A stretch of 23,551 bases of DNA. It comes from a virus. The notes under the pieces were generated by a model. The model ran no database searches. It was not told the origin of the DNA and was given only the letters and a program-made list of their open reading frames with translations. The stretch spans positions 1 through 23,551 of the IMG/VR virus record IMGVR_UViG_3300014911_000031; one strand, written 5' to 3'. Below, one piece after another: positions 8,732 through 16,097 of this stretch; position 1 is the first letter of the stretch; every line of letters starts with the position of its first letter. Position numbers and translations under genes: made by a program.

Positions 8732-8762
8732 ATATTAGGACACATTCTTATTGGAATGTCAA
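8732..8762 (-). promoter_or_regulatory. Predicted promoter before the ejection-protein genes
   Basis: On the minus strand, TTGACA (complement of 8757-8762) and TAATAT (complement of 8732-8737) are separated by 19 nt. The -10 and spacer match the layout of the promoter before the small terminase gene (22574-22604). The 14 nt around the -35 (8755-8768) are identical to those at 12620-12633. Initiation would be near 8725, giving a leader of about 14 nt without a Shine-Dalgarno. Confidence 0.5.
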
Positions 8763-8764
8763 TA

Positions 8765-9403
8765 CTATACTTCGCCAATAGTCATCCAATTACCCTTTAT
8801 CTCGCCCCACCACCGTGAGGTTTCCCAAGTCACTCTTACTTTAAAAGTGTTGGAGCTGACAATTACTGCAAACAAATTAAAATCTTGCACCTCCCCAGTG
8901 CTTCCTATCGCCGTAACAGTCAAGAAAACCCCATAATTAGTATCCTTGTAAGAAAAAGGAAGGGTTATGGTTTTTTCTGCTAACCCATAACTATCTGCAT
9001 CATCTACCACATTACTTGATGTCAAAGAAAATTTGCCCCTCGCAATTTTTTGATAACTGACAGTGGAATTTGAGCCATCATCGTCTTGAAAATCAGTATT
9101 GGGAGCAAACTCCTTATAGATATTGTCATAATGTTCAGCCACAAAAGCCATTATCACCTCTGCCCCAGAACTATGAGATTGAGCCGTAGTTCCGCCTACA
9201 CCTCTGCCAGTAGCTGCGTCGGGGCAGATTACATTGTTTCCAGATACAGAGGTGTAATAGATAATCTCCCTCTTGGAAGAATTAGAGGGGTCAATAACCA
9301 AATATCCCTTTGTTTTTGTAGGAGCAGTGTTAAGGGGAATGGTGGTGTCTGTAGCAGTAATGCTTGAAGCCAAAGTTGTCCTAAAAAAGTTTTGTAATTC
9401 CAT
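8765..9403 (-). CDS. Tail appendage / baseplate-like structural protein
   Basis: 212 residues. Residues 1-90 (SITATDTTIPLNTAPTKTKG, then REIIYYTSVSGNNVI, RGVGGTTAQSHSSGAEVIM) follow a pattern seen in many phage tail proteins, where a small beta domain anchors to the tail. The C-terminal half (SFSYKDTNYGVFLTV-like strands, RVTWETSRWWGEIKGNWMTIGEV) resembles a lectin-like or fibre head domain. It lies 10 nt downstream of the propeller-like tail protein in the same operon. The role is likely a fibre, or an adapter carrying a fibre. The start ATG 9403 is preceded by AAAGG. Confidence 0.65.
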   Translation of the reverse strand: MELQNFFRTTLASSITATDTTIPLNTAPTKTKGYLVIDPSNSSKREIIYYTSVSGNNVICPDAATGRGVGGTTAQSHSSGAEVIMAFVAEHYDNIYKEFAPNTDFQDDDGSNSTVSYQKIARGKFSLTSSNVVDDADSYGLAEKTITLPFSYKDTNYGVFLTVTAIGSTGEVQDFNLFAVIVSSNTFKVRVTWETSRWWGEIKGNWMTIGEV

Positions 9404-9413
9404 AAGCCTTTAA

Positions 9414-10955
9414 TTAACCAACATATCTTATATCATCTCTCATATAATGAGGAAATGCTTTAAATGTCAATAGTATCTTCTTTATTTGGAAATCTTCATC
9501 TGCTTCTGAATTGGAAAACTTCAGTTGAACCATTGTGGTATCCTGTCCGACATCAAAATAACGCCAATCATTAGCAATATTGCCAGAAGTGGTTGTTCCA
9601 GCTCCAAACTCACCAATCTGCTTATAACCAAGCATATAGCGTCCAATACCGCCACTATCACTCTCTTCTCCCATAGTCAGAGATTGGGCTACTGCCCCAT
9701 CATCGGTTATTACCTCAACATCTATTGTGCCATAAACATTACCAAATAAAATAGAGCAATCCATAATCAGCTTCTCAATAGAGAAGTCTCCCATATCAAA
9801 CTTCTTGGTGTAAATATAGGCATCTATGCCATCACCATCATCATTTAAGCCAACACCAAGCTCATAAACATTAGCTGTGTTGTCGTCAGCAAAATACAGA
9901 TGGCGGTTATTGTCGCTGTCAATATAAACCAAGAACTGATTAGCTCTTATATTGTCCCAGTAAAGCCACGCTTTATATCTGGTATCATAGACAACCAGCT
10001 CACTATTATATGTCTGCCCCGCCCTTCTAAAAGCCAGATAATACTTATGGTCAAAATATACAGCACAAGCCTTTTCCTTTTCTTCTCCTCCAGCTGTATC
10101 TAAAATAGGTTTTACTCTTGAACCCAAATCAGTAATACGAAGATTTAAATAGTTAGCTACTTCACCAAAAGAAACAACACCTTCGTGGGTCAAGAACAAA
10201 ACATCATTGCCAACCTGCTGAATAGTGCGGAAAGAAGTTGTTCCCAAAGCCTTGACAACCAACTCAACATTATAATCACCAGCGGTTTCTGCTGGAGAAA
10301 GGCGATAGATAGCATCTTCTAAAAGAACATATAGGTAGTTTCCAAATTTAAACGCTCCAGTAATAACAGCTCCTGAACCAGGCAAGAACTCTAAATACCC
10401 CCCTCCACCACCAGCGGAGAAATCTGGGGCATTGCCATCTTTCACTCCTGTGCCAGAAAAGTAAAGCCTATCGGGATTTGAAGCCTTTTGGCAAAACAAA
10501 CGATTGTCGTAATAAACGCACCATTTACCCACACAGGTATTATCACCAGTTAGCTCTGTCAAGCTCGTGCCGTTGTATTGGACGAGATTATCTGTGCCGT
10601 TGGAGAGATAAAGCTTGCCTCCAGCCTGACAGGCATTAGTGTCCTTGCCAGAAGTAAAGGTAAAGCCAGAAATAGATACCCAACCGCCACCGCTATATTT
10701 TTTAAGAGTGTCTCCGTCCATTACCAATACCTCTTTTTTGCTGGTGGTCTTATACTGGAAAATGCCAGTGGGGTGGTTAGACAAACCAGTGCCAAGTTTA
10801 ATATATCCCCTCCTTTTCTTTAATGCTCCAACACCAAAGAAATCCATATTCTTCATATCTGGACTTTCATTATCTTTAATCTCAAAATCGTCCAGATATT
10901 TGTTAATTCCACCAGCCAGATTGCTGATTAAAAAGCTCTTTAACTTGCTTGCCAT
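9414..10955 (-). CDS. Propeller-like tail / DNA-stabilisation protein
   Basis: 513 residues, nearly all beta. The N-terminus (NLAGGINKYLDDFEIKDNES) followed by KRRGYIKLG is typical of short-tail 'nozzle' or packaged-DNA stabilisation proteins (P22 gp10-like, T7 gp12-like). Repeated blade-like segments follow: KEVLVMDGDTLKKYSGG, KLYLSNGTDNLVQYNG, NYLYVLLEDAIYRLS and NRHLYFADDNTANVYELG. These suggest a beta-propeller that reads as repeated 'value printed along a tube' strands. It lies 2 nt from the adaptor gene upstream, the same gene pair order as in podoviruses. It should close the portal channel after packaging and form part of the tail. The fold assignment is from motif pattern. Confidence 0.75.
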   Translation of the reverse strand: MASKLKSFLISNLAGGINKYLDDFEIKDNESPDMKNMDFFGVGALKKRRGYIKLGTGLSNHPTGIFQYKTTSKKEVLVMDGDTLKKYSGGGWVSISGFTFTSGKDTNACQAGGKLYLSNGTDNLVQYNGTSLTELTGDNTCVGKWCVYYDNRLFCQKASNPDRLYFSGTGVKDGNAPDFSAGGGGGYLEFLPGSGAVITGAFKFGNYLYVLLEDAIYRLSPAETAGDYNVELVVKALGTTSFRTIQQVGNDVLFLTHEGVVSFGEVANYLNLRITDLGSRVKPILDTAGGEEKEKACAVYFDHKYYLAFRRAGQTYNSELVVYDTRYKAWLYWDNIRANQFLVYIDSDNNRHLYFADDNTANVYELGVGLNDDGDGIDAYIYTKKFDMGDFSIEKLIMDCSILFGNVYGTIDVEVITDDGAVAQSLTMGEESDSGGIGRYMLGYKQIGEFGAGTTTSGNIANDWRYFDVGQDTTMVQLKFSNSEADEDFQIKKILLTFKAFPHYMRDDIRYVG

Positions 10956-10957
10956 AA

Positions 10958-11599
10958 CTAATCGTTAGACCTTTGGGTATATCCTAAATTGTATCTTTCT
11001 CCTAATGTTTTTGTTCTTTTCCTTTCCGCCCACTTCCTATCATTGGCAACAAGCTGGTTAATTCTCTTTTGGGCTAACGCCATATATCTGTCGTGATTAG
11101 TCTCATCTCTTTCTTTTGCCATCCAGAGCTTGGCTGCCGCCAAAAGACCAATTGCCTCTGGGTCTGGGCAAAGGTCTTCATCACTATCATCAGACAAATC
11201 AGCTGGCAATACGCTGTAAATTATATCCATAGAGGTAGCAGAAGAGGGAGTGTGAAAAACATATTTCCCAGAAGAGCTGTCGTAATCAATCCAAAAAACA
11301 TAGTCGTCTGTATCTGTGTAATCGTGCTGTTGGTTTGGGTCTATCTGGGTATAGACATTGTCGTTTTCGTCTTTAGCATAATGAATGCCAAAAATAGGAT
11401 TATAATCAGAAGGCAAATCTGCCTTATTGCTGGAAAGGGAAAGCGTAGTTGAAGCTCTCGACCACCTAAACGGATAGGTATTGTAAATTTCCTTTCTGGC
11501 AAGATTAACCATCTCGTCTCGCACAACATCAACAGAGGTATAATCAGTTTTGTTGCGGTATCCTACCGTAATTTTTTTAAGCTCTTGGAAAGTTGCCAT
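10958..11599 (-). CDS. Head-tail adaptor (connector) protein
   Basis: 213 residues. The N-terminal helix region (VDVVRDEMVNLARKEIYNTYPFRWSRA) followed by TLSLSSNKADLPSDYNPIFGIHYA is the pattern of phage adaptor proteins that bind under the portal ring (P22 gp4 / T7 gp11 type). Such proteins read an F-W stretch, a TL-beta strand and then a LPSDY loop. The C-terminus is a helical, basic region (KRINQLVANDRKWAERKRTKTLGERYN). Its position next to the propeller-like tail gene supports the call. ATG 11599 has no Shine-Dalgarno, and the upstream gene ends 8 nt before. Confidence 0.72.
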   Translation of the reverse strand: MATFQELKKITVGYRNKTDYTSVDVVRDEMVNLARKEIYNTYPFRWSRASTTLSLSSNKADLPSDYNPIFGIHYAKDENDNVYTQIDPNQQHDYTDTDDYVFWIDYDSSSGKYVFHTPSSATSMDIIYSVLPADLSDDSDEDLCPDPEAIGLLAAAKLWMAKERDETNHDRYMALAQKRINQLVANDRKWAERKRTKTLGERYNLGYTQRSND

Positions 11600-11607
11600 A
11601 AGATAAG

Positions 11608-12591
11608 TTATTGTTCAACCCATTTAGAAATAGATATCGGATTACCATTAGCATCATAGGTTAATGTTTTGCGATAGGTTTTTCCATTTAATTCTGCTTC
11701 TAAATAATCAACATCTTGGTTATCATTGTAATGTATTGTCAGGTCTTGCTCGTCTAGCTGCATTGAAAGTGAATGCTCAAACGAACTTTTAAAGTTAGGA
11801 ACTGGAAACTGAAGGTTCTTAATGGTCGTTTCCAACTTTCCCAACCCCTTAATAATCGGGGAAACATCTGTCTCTGGAAACGAAAGAGATTTTATATCTT
11901 TGCTTAATTGTGTAATTTTTTTCTCCAATTCGTCAAGATTGGAAACTCTTATTGTTTTGGGATATTTTTGTCCCCCCACCTGTTTGTTTATCTTTTCCAA
12001 TACTCCCAACACTGCTGAAAGCAGTTTAATTGTATCTTTTGCCTGCCCAACAATTGTTTTTAGCTCTTCTTGTTGTTTTTTGGTAATAACACCCTCTTTT
12101 TCTATTGTTTCAACTAATGATTGCGAATGCTTATCTATTCTCTTTGCCGAAGACGCCAACAGCTTTATCTGTTCTAAAGCCTTCTGGGTATTTTTATCTT
12201 TAACGCTAAATGTGGTGTTCTTTATGCCAGAAATAGCCTTATTTAGGGATTTAACTTTTTTTGCCAAACCAGAAAAACCAGTCTTACCGCTATCCCCAAC
12301 CAAAGCCATAGCCTTCTCAACAGAAACGATTGCTTCCCTTACCCTCGCAAGCTCATTTTTGACATCTTTGTCCTTTACCCTAAAAATTGTTCTGGAAAAT
12401 CCAGTCAGGGCTTCTTTTAGTATAATTGTCAGGGAATTCAAAAATGCTTCCCTTTTTTGGGAAGAAAATGTCTTTTTTAGCCACTTAAAAAGAGAGGAAA
12501 GGGTAGCAACAGATATAGTCTGAACCTTCTCCTGATAAACCCTGTTTTCCCTGTTTTGTTTTTCTTTTAATAAATCAGAAAGAGACTTCAT
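11608..12591 (-). CDS. Coiled-coil structural protein with internal repeats
   Basis: 327 residues, helical from 1 to about 250, then a small beta domain (QLDEQDLTIHYNDNQDVDYLEAELNGKTYRKTLTYDANGNPISISKWVEQ). Two related segments, IFRVKDKDVKNELARVREAI near 69-88 and TFSVKDKNTQKALEQIKLLA near 131-150, indicate an internal duplication. A third weaker helix pair follows. It lies between the sugar-modification cassette and the adaptor gene. The C-terminal domain resembles small domains in phage neck or tail proteins, so a neck whisker or tail component is plausible. A promoter is predicted immediately upstream, with the ATG only 8 nt after the -10 box. Confidence 0.6.
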   Translation of the reverse strand: MKSLSDLLKEKQNRENRVYQEKVQTISVATLSSLFKWLKKTFSSQKREAFLNSLTIILKEALTGFSRTIFRVKDKDVKNELARVREAIVSVEKAMALVGDSGKTGFSGLAKKVKSLNKAISGIKNTTFSVKDKNTQKALEQIKLLASSAKRIDKHSQSLVETIEKEGVITKKQQEELKTIVGQAKDTIKLLSAVLGVLEKINKQVGGQKYPKTIRVSNLDELEKKITQLSKDIKSLSFPETDVSPIIKGLGKLETTIKNLQFPVPNFKSSFEHSLSMQLDEQDLTIHYNDNQDVDYLEAELNGKTYRKTLTYDANGNPISISKWVEQ

Positions 12592-12599
12592 CAGGATTT

Positions 12600-12627
12600 A
12601 CGATACAATAAAAAAACAAAATGTCAA
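12600..12627 (-). promoter_or_regulatory. Predicted promoter, possibly giving a leaderless mRNA
   Basis: On the minus strand, TTGACA (complement of 12622-12627), a 16-nt spacer and TATCGT (complement of 12600-12605). The ATG of the coiled-coil gene follows 8 nt after the -10 box, so initiation would fall 0-3 nt before the start codon. The 38-nt gap holds nothing else. Confidence 0.5.
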
Positions 12628-12629
12628 TA

Positions 12630-13361
12630 CTATGTTTGTATTCGCCTTCTAATAGTCCAATGGACATAATCAGGAAACCTTTTGTATAATTCCTCCCTCC
12701 TTTCTGCCTCGTGAGTTTTTATTCCGCTTCTCTTGGTAGTGTGAGCTTTGTGGTAATAAAGAGGCTTGGTGCAATGATAAGAGACATATCCGTGTTTCTC
12801 CATTAGGGCATTAAGATAATCGTCCTCATAACCATAACCAGCCTTACCCCAAATACCATATTCTGGGAACTTGTATTTCCTTATTAAATCCCCCTTAAAC
12901 AAGCCATATTGTGTCCAAGCAATGGCAAAATTGTTTAATACTCTACCAGCACCAACCCACTCTTTATCTGCTTCAGAAATATCTTGCGTTCCGTCCCAAC
13001 GCTCATTGTGAATTCCCAAGCAATAAGCATTTTTTGGCAATTTTACTAATATCTCATAAAGACCGAAAGCAGATTTGGGAATATACAAAATATCGCTGTC
13101 AAGCATTAAGAGATAATCGCCACTAAACCTCTCTATTACCCTATTTCTGGCAACGCAAGCACCCATATTTTTAGGAAGCTGGATAACATTTATCCCTTTT
13201 TGTTTCTTAAGCCACTCTTGTGTGCCATCGGTTGAGCCATTATCAACAACCCAAACCTCAATTGGCTCTTTTTTAAGGCGATTAACACTCTTTCTTACCA
13301 CATCTAATTCATTCCAAGAAAGAACTAAAGCACTGATTTTAGGAACAGCGGTATCTGTCAT
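12630..13361 (-). CDS. GT-A glycosyltransferase, family 2 type
   Basis: 243 residues. The GT2 core can be seen: ALVLSWNELD (11-20), VVDNGSTDGTQEW (38-50, nucleotide-sugar binding Asp), NMGACVARN (65-73) and the DSD metal-binding motif at 88-90 (LMLDSDILY). A later GYGYEDDYLNALM (about 184-196) supplies the expected acidic ED residues of the catalytic base. The enzyme would transfer a sugar from a nucleotide donor; the acceptor cannot be told. The ATG overlaps the upstream methyltransferase stop (ATGA). It is the last gene of a four-gene modification cassette placed among virion genes, so virion or host-envelope glycosylation are both candidates. Confidence 0.85.
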   Translation of the reverse strand: MTDTAVPKISALVLSWNELDVVRKSVNRLKKEPIEVWVVDNGSTDGTQEWLKKQKGINVIQLPKNMGACVARNRVIERFSGDYLLMLDSDILYIPKSAFGLYEILVKLPKNAYCLGIHNERWDGTQDISEADKEWVGAGRVLNNFAIAWTQYGLFKGDLIRKYKFPEYGIWGKAGYGYEDDYLNALMEKHGYVSYHCTKPLYYHKAHTTKRSGIKTHEAERREELYKRFPDYVHWTIRRRIQT

Positions 13362-14008
13362 ATTTTCTTTAAAACTAAAAACCAGCCCTGTCTTTTTGCC
13401 ATATAGGATATTTTTAATCCTGCTTCTTTTATTAAATCAACGAGTTCCCAAAAGTAATAGTGGTGATGATGACCATCTTTCCATTTATATTTCTTTACCA
13501 CTGGTATTTGCCTCCAGTTAATCTCCTCTGTCCATAAACCCCTCTTTTCTGGGGGGTCAAGTTCTCTCATCGGCACAGAAAGAATAAGGCGTCCCCCTCT
13601 TTTTAGTTTGGCTACCAGTTTTTTAAGGGTGGGTAGGGGGTTGCTACAAAAATGCTCCATAACCTCTGATAAAATAATCAAATCAAACTTCTCCTTGTAA
13701 GGAACAGGGTCTGTTTCTATATTCGCCTTTTTAAAAGGAACTCCATATTTGCGGAATAGCTTTTGTGAGTGAAGCTTTGGCAGAATATCAATAGTTTTCA
13801 CCAAAAACCCGTTTCTGGTAAGCAATAGGGATAAACAGCCATAAGCACAGCCAACCTCTAAAGTATTCTTTGGTTTTAGTTTTTTAACCAACTCCAAAAT
13901 AAAGTTGTAATCAACACTACGCATAGTGTCATAGCGATAAAAATTCCTGTCAGCGTCCCCTGCCTGTTTAATCTCTGAAACAATGTCTTTGGCTAAAATC
14001 TTGCTCAT
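13358..14008 (-). CDS. SAM-dependent methyltransferase, class I
   Basis: 216 residues from the ATG at 14008, chosen because it follows the upstream stop by 1 nt (TAATATG). A start at 14074 would overlap the previous gene by 65 nt and add residues outside the fold. Motif I (LEVGCAYGCLS, residues 50-60) binds SAM. An acidic residue closes strand 2 (KTIDILP, about 71-77), and FDLIILSEVMEHF is motif IV-like and typical of UbiG/Methyltransf_11-type small-molecule or sugar methyltransferases. A histidine-rich stretch (KDGHHHHYYFWE) near residue 178 may contribute to the active site. No DNA-methylase DPPY motif is present, so DNA modification is unlikely. A methylated sugar or glycan is the best-supported product because its neighbours are glycosyltransferases. 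Confidence 0.8.
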   Translation of the reverse strand: MSKILAKDIVSEIKQAGDADRNFYRYDTMRSVDYNFILELVKKLKPKNTLEVGCAYGCLSLLLTRNGFLVKTIDILPKLHSQKLFRKYGVPFKKANIETDPVPYKEKFDLIILSEVMEHFCSNPLPTLKKLVAKLKRGGRLILSVPMRELDPPEKRGLWTEEINWRQIPVVKKYKWKDGHHHHYYFWELVDLIKEAGLKISYMAKRQGWFLVLKKI

Positions 14009-14009
14009 A

Positions 14010-15065
14010 TTAAGACTTAAATTCCTTTTGCCAATCTTTAGCCACTTTTTTCCAATCAAACCTCTCTCTGGCATCTGCCATCATCTCTTCCCTATATTTA
14101 TTCTGATATCTGGGGTTAAGAGCCTTAATCACTAAATCAGCAAACATATCAAAAACCTTCTCTGGTATTTCTCTGTTTGGGAAGTGGTCATAAGACCAGT
14201 TGGTTGTTAGTCCCCAGCGAGTTGTTTCTGCTACTGCGGCAGTAGGAATAACAACAGGGATAGCCCCGCCAACTTGAGCTTTCATTGAGGAAATACAGCT
14301 AATCTCTGGCCAGTGTGTCGGGTATGCCCAAACACCAGAAGAAAGTATCTGTTTTGCCAATTCAATATGCCCAACCCTGCCGTGATGATATACTCCTTCT
14401 TGAGAAAACAGATTTTCCAAATACTCTTTATAAACCTTAAATGTCTTTTTATCCAAAATCTTTTTCATTGTCTGCCAACCATAAAATATATGGAGTTCAG
14501 CCTCTGGTTCAGCTAACTTGATAGTAGTCCAAGTTTCCAATAGCTCTTTTAAGCCCCTATCATAGGAAGACATATAAATAATTTTTTTGGGGTTTCTTTT
14601 AACTTTCTGGTTAAATTGGGATATATCAACCCCATTCTGGGTTATAAACATCTTTTCATTGGGGATATTGGGATAGAGGCTACGATGATAAAGAGAGAGA
14701 ACCATAATCTTATCAACCAGATAAACAACAGGTAATATCTCCGCCTCTGGGGTTGTGTCGTGAAGCCAGATATATTGCTTTTTGGCTCTCGCTGATTTTA
14801 TTAAATCAATATATTTATCTCCGCCACGCCAAAAAATCAAAATATCACACTTATCATTCTTGTATTTCTTGTAATCACGATACTCAACCCCATCATAACT
14901 ACCGCAATCTTTATCGCAACGATTATACACCACAACCTCATTGCCAAGAGAGGATAGGTTTTTAGCCATCTGGATAGTGGCTTCCTCTGAACCACCTATA
15001 CCAGTAGCCACAGATTTTGGCGACCAGCTTTCAATTGATTTGCCAATATAAAAAATAATCTTCAT
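14010..15065 (-). CDS. GT-B glycosyltransferase, family 4/1 type
   Basis: 351 residues with two Rossmann-like halves. The N-terminal half has the GGSEEA loop (24-29), which is typical of GT4 enzymes that bind the acceptor there, and an IWLHDTTP strand (99-106). The C-terminal half starts after FITQNGVDISQF (140-151) and has SSYDRGLKELLETW (166-179). The donor motif EISCISSMKAQVGG starts at Glu254. In the usual EX7E pattern the second acidic residue is replaced by Lys262, which may mark altered donor binding. The stop lies 1 nt before the methyltransferase ATG, and the start overlaps the upstream GT gene by 4 nt. Confidence 0.82.
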   Translation of the reverse strand: MKIIFYIGKSIESWSPKSVATGIGGSEEATIQMAKNLSSLGNEVVVYNRCDKDCGSYDGVEYRDYKKYKNDKCDILIFWRGGDKYIDLIKSARAKKQYIWLHDTTPEAEILPVVYLVDKIMVLSLYHRSLYPNIPNEKMFITQNGVDISQFNQKVKRNPKKIIYMSSYDRGLKELLETWTTIKLAEPEAELHIFYGWQTMKKILDKKTFKVYKEYLENLFSQEGVYHHGRVGHIELAKQILSSGVWAYPTHWPEISCISSMKAQVGGAIPVVIPTAAVAETTRWGLTTNWSYDHFPNREIPEKVFDMFADLVIKALNPRYQNKYREEMMADARERFDWKKVAKDWQKEFKS

Positions 15066-15781
15066 TTGTAGGGCTGGGTTATTTTCTCATTACCTTTTAT
15101 GGTGTGTTGCGTTTTGTATTTATGAGACGAGAGAACCAAAACAAACCTTTCTATGCGTAGATGTTTGGCAACCATTCCTTTAACTTGGGCAATCTTCATT
15201 TTGTTTTTCCTTGCTTGTAAAAAGAAATAGACATCTTCACCGCCACCAGAAGGATTAGGAAATTCTCCTGTAAAGGAAACTTTACCTTTTTTGTCCCTAA
15301 CAAAACTCTTTGACATTTCCTTGAACCAGGGCTTCTCCATTTTTTCAAAAACCTCTCTTTTAACCAAAGTGCAACCAAGACCAGCCCAAACAACTGGCTT
15401 TCCCTCCCAATCTTCGCCAGGAAGCCAATTGTCATAACAGGCAGTTCCCATATTTGCCCACTTGCCCTTGTGGTGGTGCATTGGGTAATCAATGAAGGCT
15501 ATATCAGCGTCAAGTTTAAGCATTTCCTCCAATCCACCATCTGGGATAACCACATCATCATCAACCAAGAGAAAGTGGGTAAAATAAGCTGGGTGCTTTA
15601 AGGCATCTTCCACCAAAGCATTGCGACAATCAGGAATAGGCAAATCTTTAGTGGTAAGAATAACAGGATATTGGTTGCATCTGGCATTCTCAACTAAAAT
15701 TGAATTAAGCGTTTCGGTAAAAATTAAACCCCTTGTAGGAACAAGAGTGCCAATTCTAATTTCTTTTTTTTGTTTAGGCAT
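15062..15781 (-). CDS. GT-A type glycosyltransferase
   Basis: 239 residues. It shows a GT-A core of the type found in phages and in polymer-building GT enzymes: RIGTLVPTRGLIFTETL (9-25), DCRNALVEDAL (51-61), LLVDDDVVIP (71-80, DxD metal motif) and VWAGLGCTLVKREVF (131-145). SGGGEDVYFFLQA (178-190) carries the likely catalytic Glu182-Asp183. The C-terminal tail is Lys/His-rich and not conserved-looking. It overlaps both neighbours (4 nt downstream, 8 nt upstream), so it belongs to the same transcription unit as the other two GT genes and the methyltransferase. Substrate unknown. Confidence 0.8.
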   Translation of the reverse strand: MPKQKKEIRIGTLVPTRGLIFTETLNSILVENARCNQYPVILTTKDLPIPDCRNALVEDALKHPAYFTHFLLVDDDVVIPDGGLEEMLKLDADIAFIDYPMHHHKGKWANMGTACYDNWLPGEDWEGKPVVWAGLGCTLVKREVFEKMEKPWFKEMSKSFVRDKKGKVSFTGEFPNPSGGGEDVYFFLQARKNKMKIAQVKGMVAKHLRIERFVLVLSSHKYKTQHTIKGNEKITQPYK

Positions 15782-16028
15782 ATCTTAATATCTCAATTAT
15801 CTCATCAGCGTGAAGAAGCAACCTGACTTTTTTATTATCCAAATCTTCTTCCTTTAAATCAATATCAAAGACAAATATCCTGTTTTTAAACCTCTCCTCA
15901 CCTATCTGTTTCCCCGTATAAATCCTACATCTGCGATGGTGGTTATAGTCCCAAATGGGTGAGGTTCTGTTTTTAAATAAGTATTCTTGGTCAAATTTAA
16001 ATTTTGGTTTCATATATTTACGAGCCAT
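15774..16028 (-). CDS. Small protein heading the modification cassette
   Basis: 84 residues with a basic N-terminus (MARKYMKPKFKFDQEYLF), a central NHHRRCRIYTGKQ and an acidic, helical C-terminus (DIDLKEEDLDNKKVRLLLHADEIIEIL). It resembles small phage beta/alpha proteins but no family is recognised. Its ATG follows a predicted promoter with only 6 nt between -10 box and start codon. Its 3' end overlaps the first glycosyltransferase by 8 nt, so it is probably co-expressed with the cassette. Confidence 0.6.
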   Translation of the reverse strand: MARKYMKPKFKFDQEYLFKNRTSPIWDYNHHRRCRIYTGKQIGEERFKNRIFVFDIDLKEEDLDNKKVRLLLHADEIIEILRYA

Positions 16029-16034
16029 ATCTTT

Positions 16035-16063
16035 ACAATGCCAAAGCCTCCCCCATTTGTCAA
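16035..16063 (-). promoter_or_regulatory. Weak predicted promoter of the modification cassette
   Basis: On the minus strand, TTGACA (complement of 16058-16063), a 17-nt spacer and CATTGT (complement of 16035-16040, 3 of 6 to TATAAT). The ATG at 16028 follows after 6 nt. The -35 box sits in the loop of the hairpin 16044-16073. The -10 is poor, so the call rests mainly on the exact TTGACA and on the spacing shared with other promoters here. Confidence 0.35.
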
Positions 16064-16073
16064 GGGGAGGCTT
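16044..16073. terminator. Hairpin after the capsid gene (possible terminator)
   Basis: AAGCCTCCCC (16044-16053) pairs perfectly with GGGGAGGCTT (16064-16073), giving a 10-bp GC-rich stem with a 10-nt loop. It lies 25 nt after the major capsid protein stop on the minus strand. The T run that follows on the minus strand is short (TTTGG), so termination may be partial. It could instead protect the capsid mRNA 3' end. Confidence 0.55.
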
Positions 16074-16097
16074 CAGCCAGTATCAGCAGTATCAAGA

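Noticed and set aside
11822-12523. 233-residue plus-strand open frame
   Set aside because: Complementary shadow of the coiled-coil gene. Its Ser/Phe/Leu-rich translation is what reverse reading of a Lys/Glu-rich gene gives.
13358-14074. Upstream start at 14074 for the methyltransferase
   Set aside because: It would overlap the GT-B gene by 65 nt. ATG 14008 lies 1 nt after that gene's stop and begins the natural fold.
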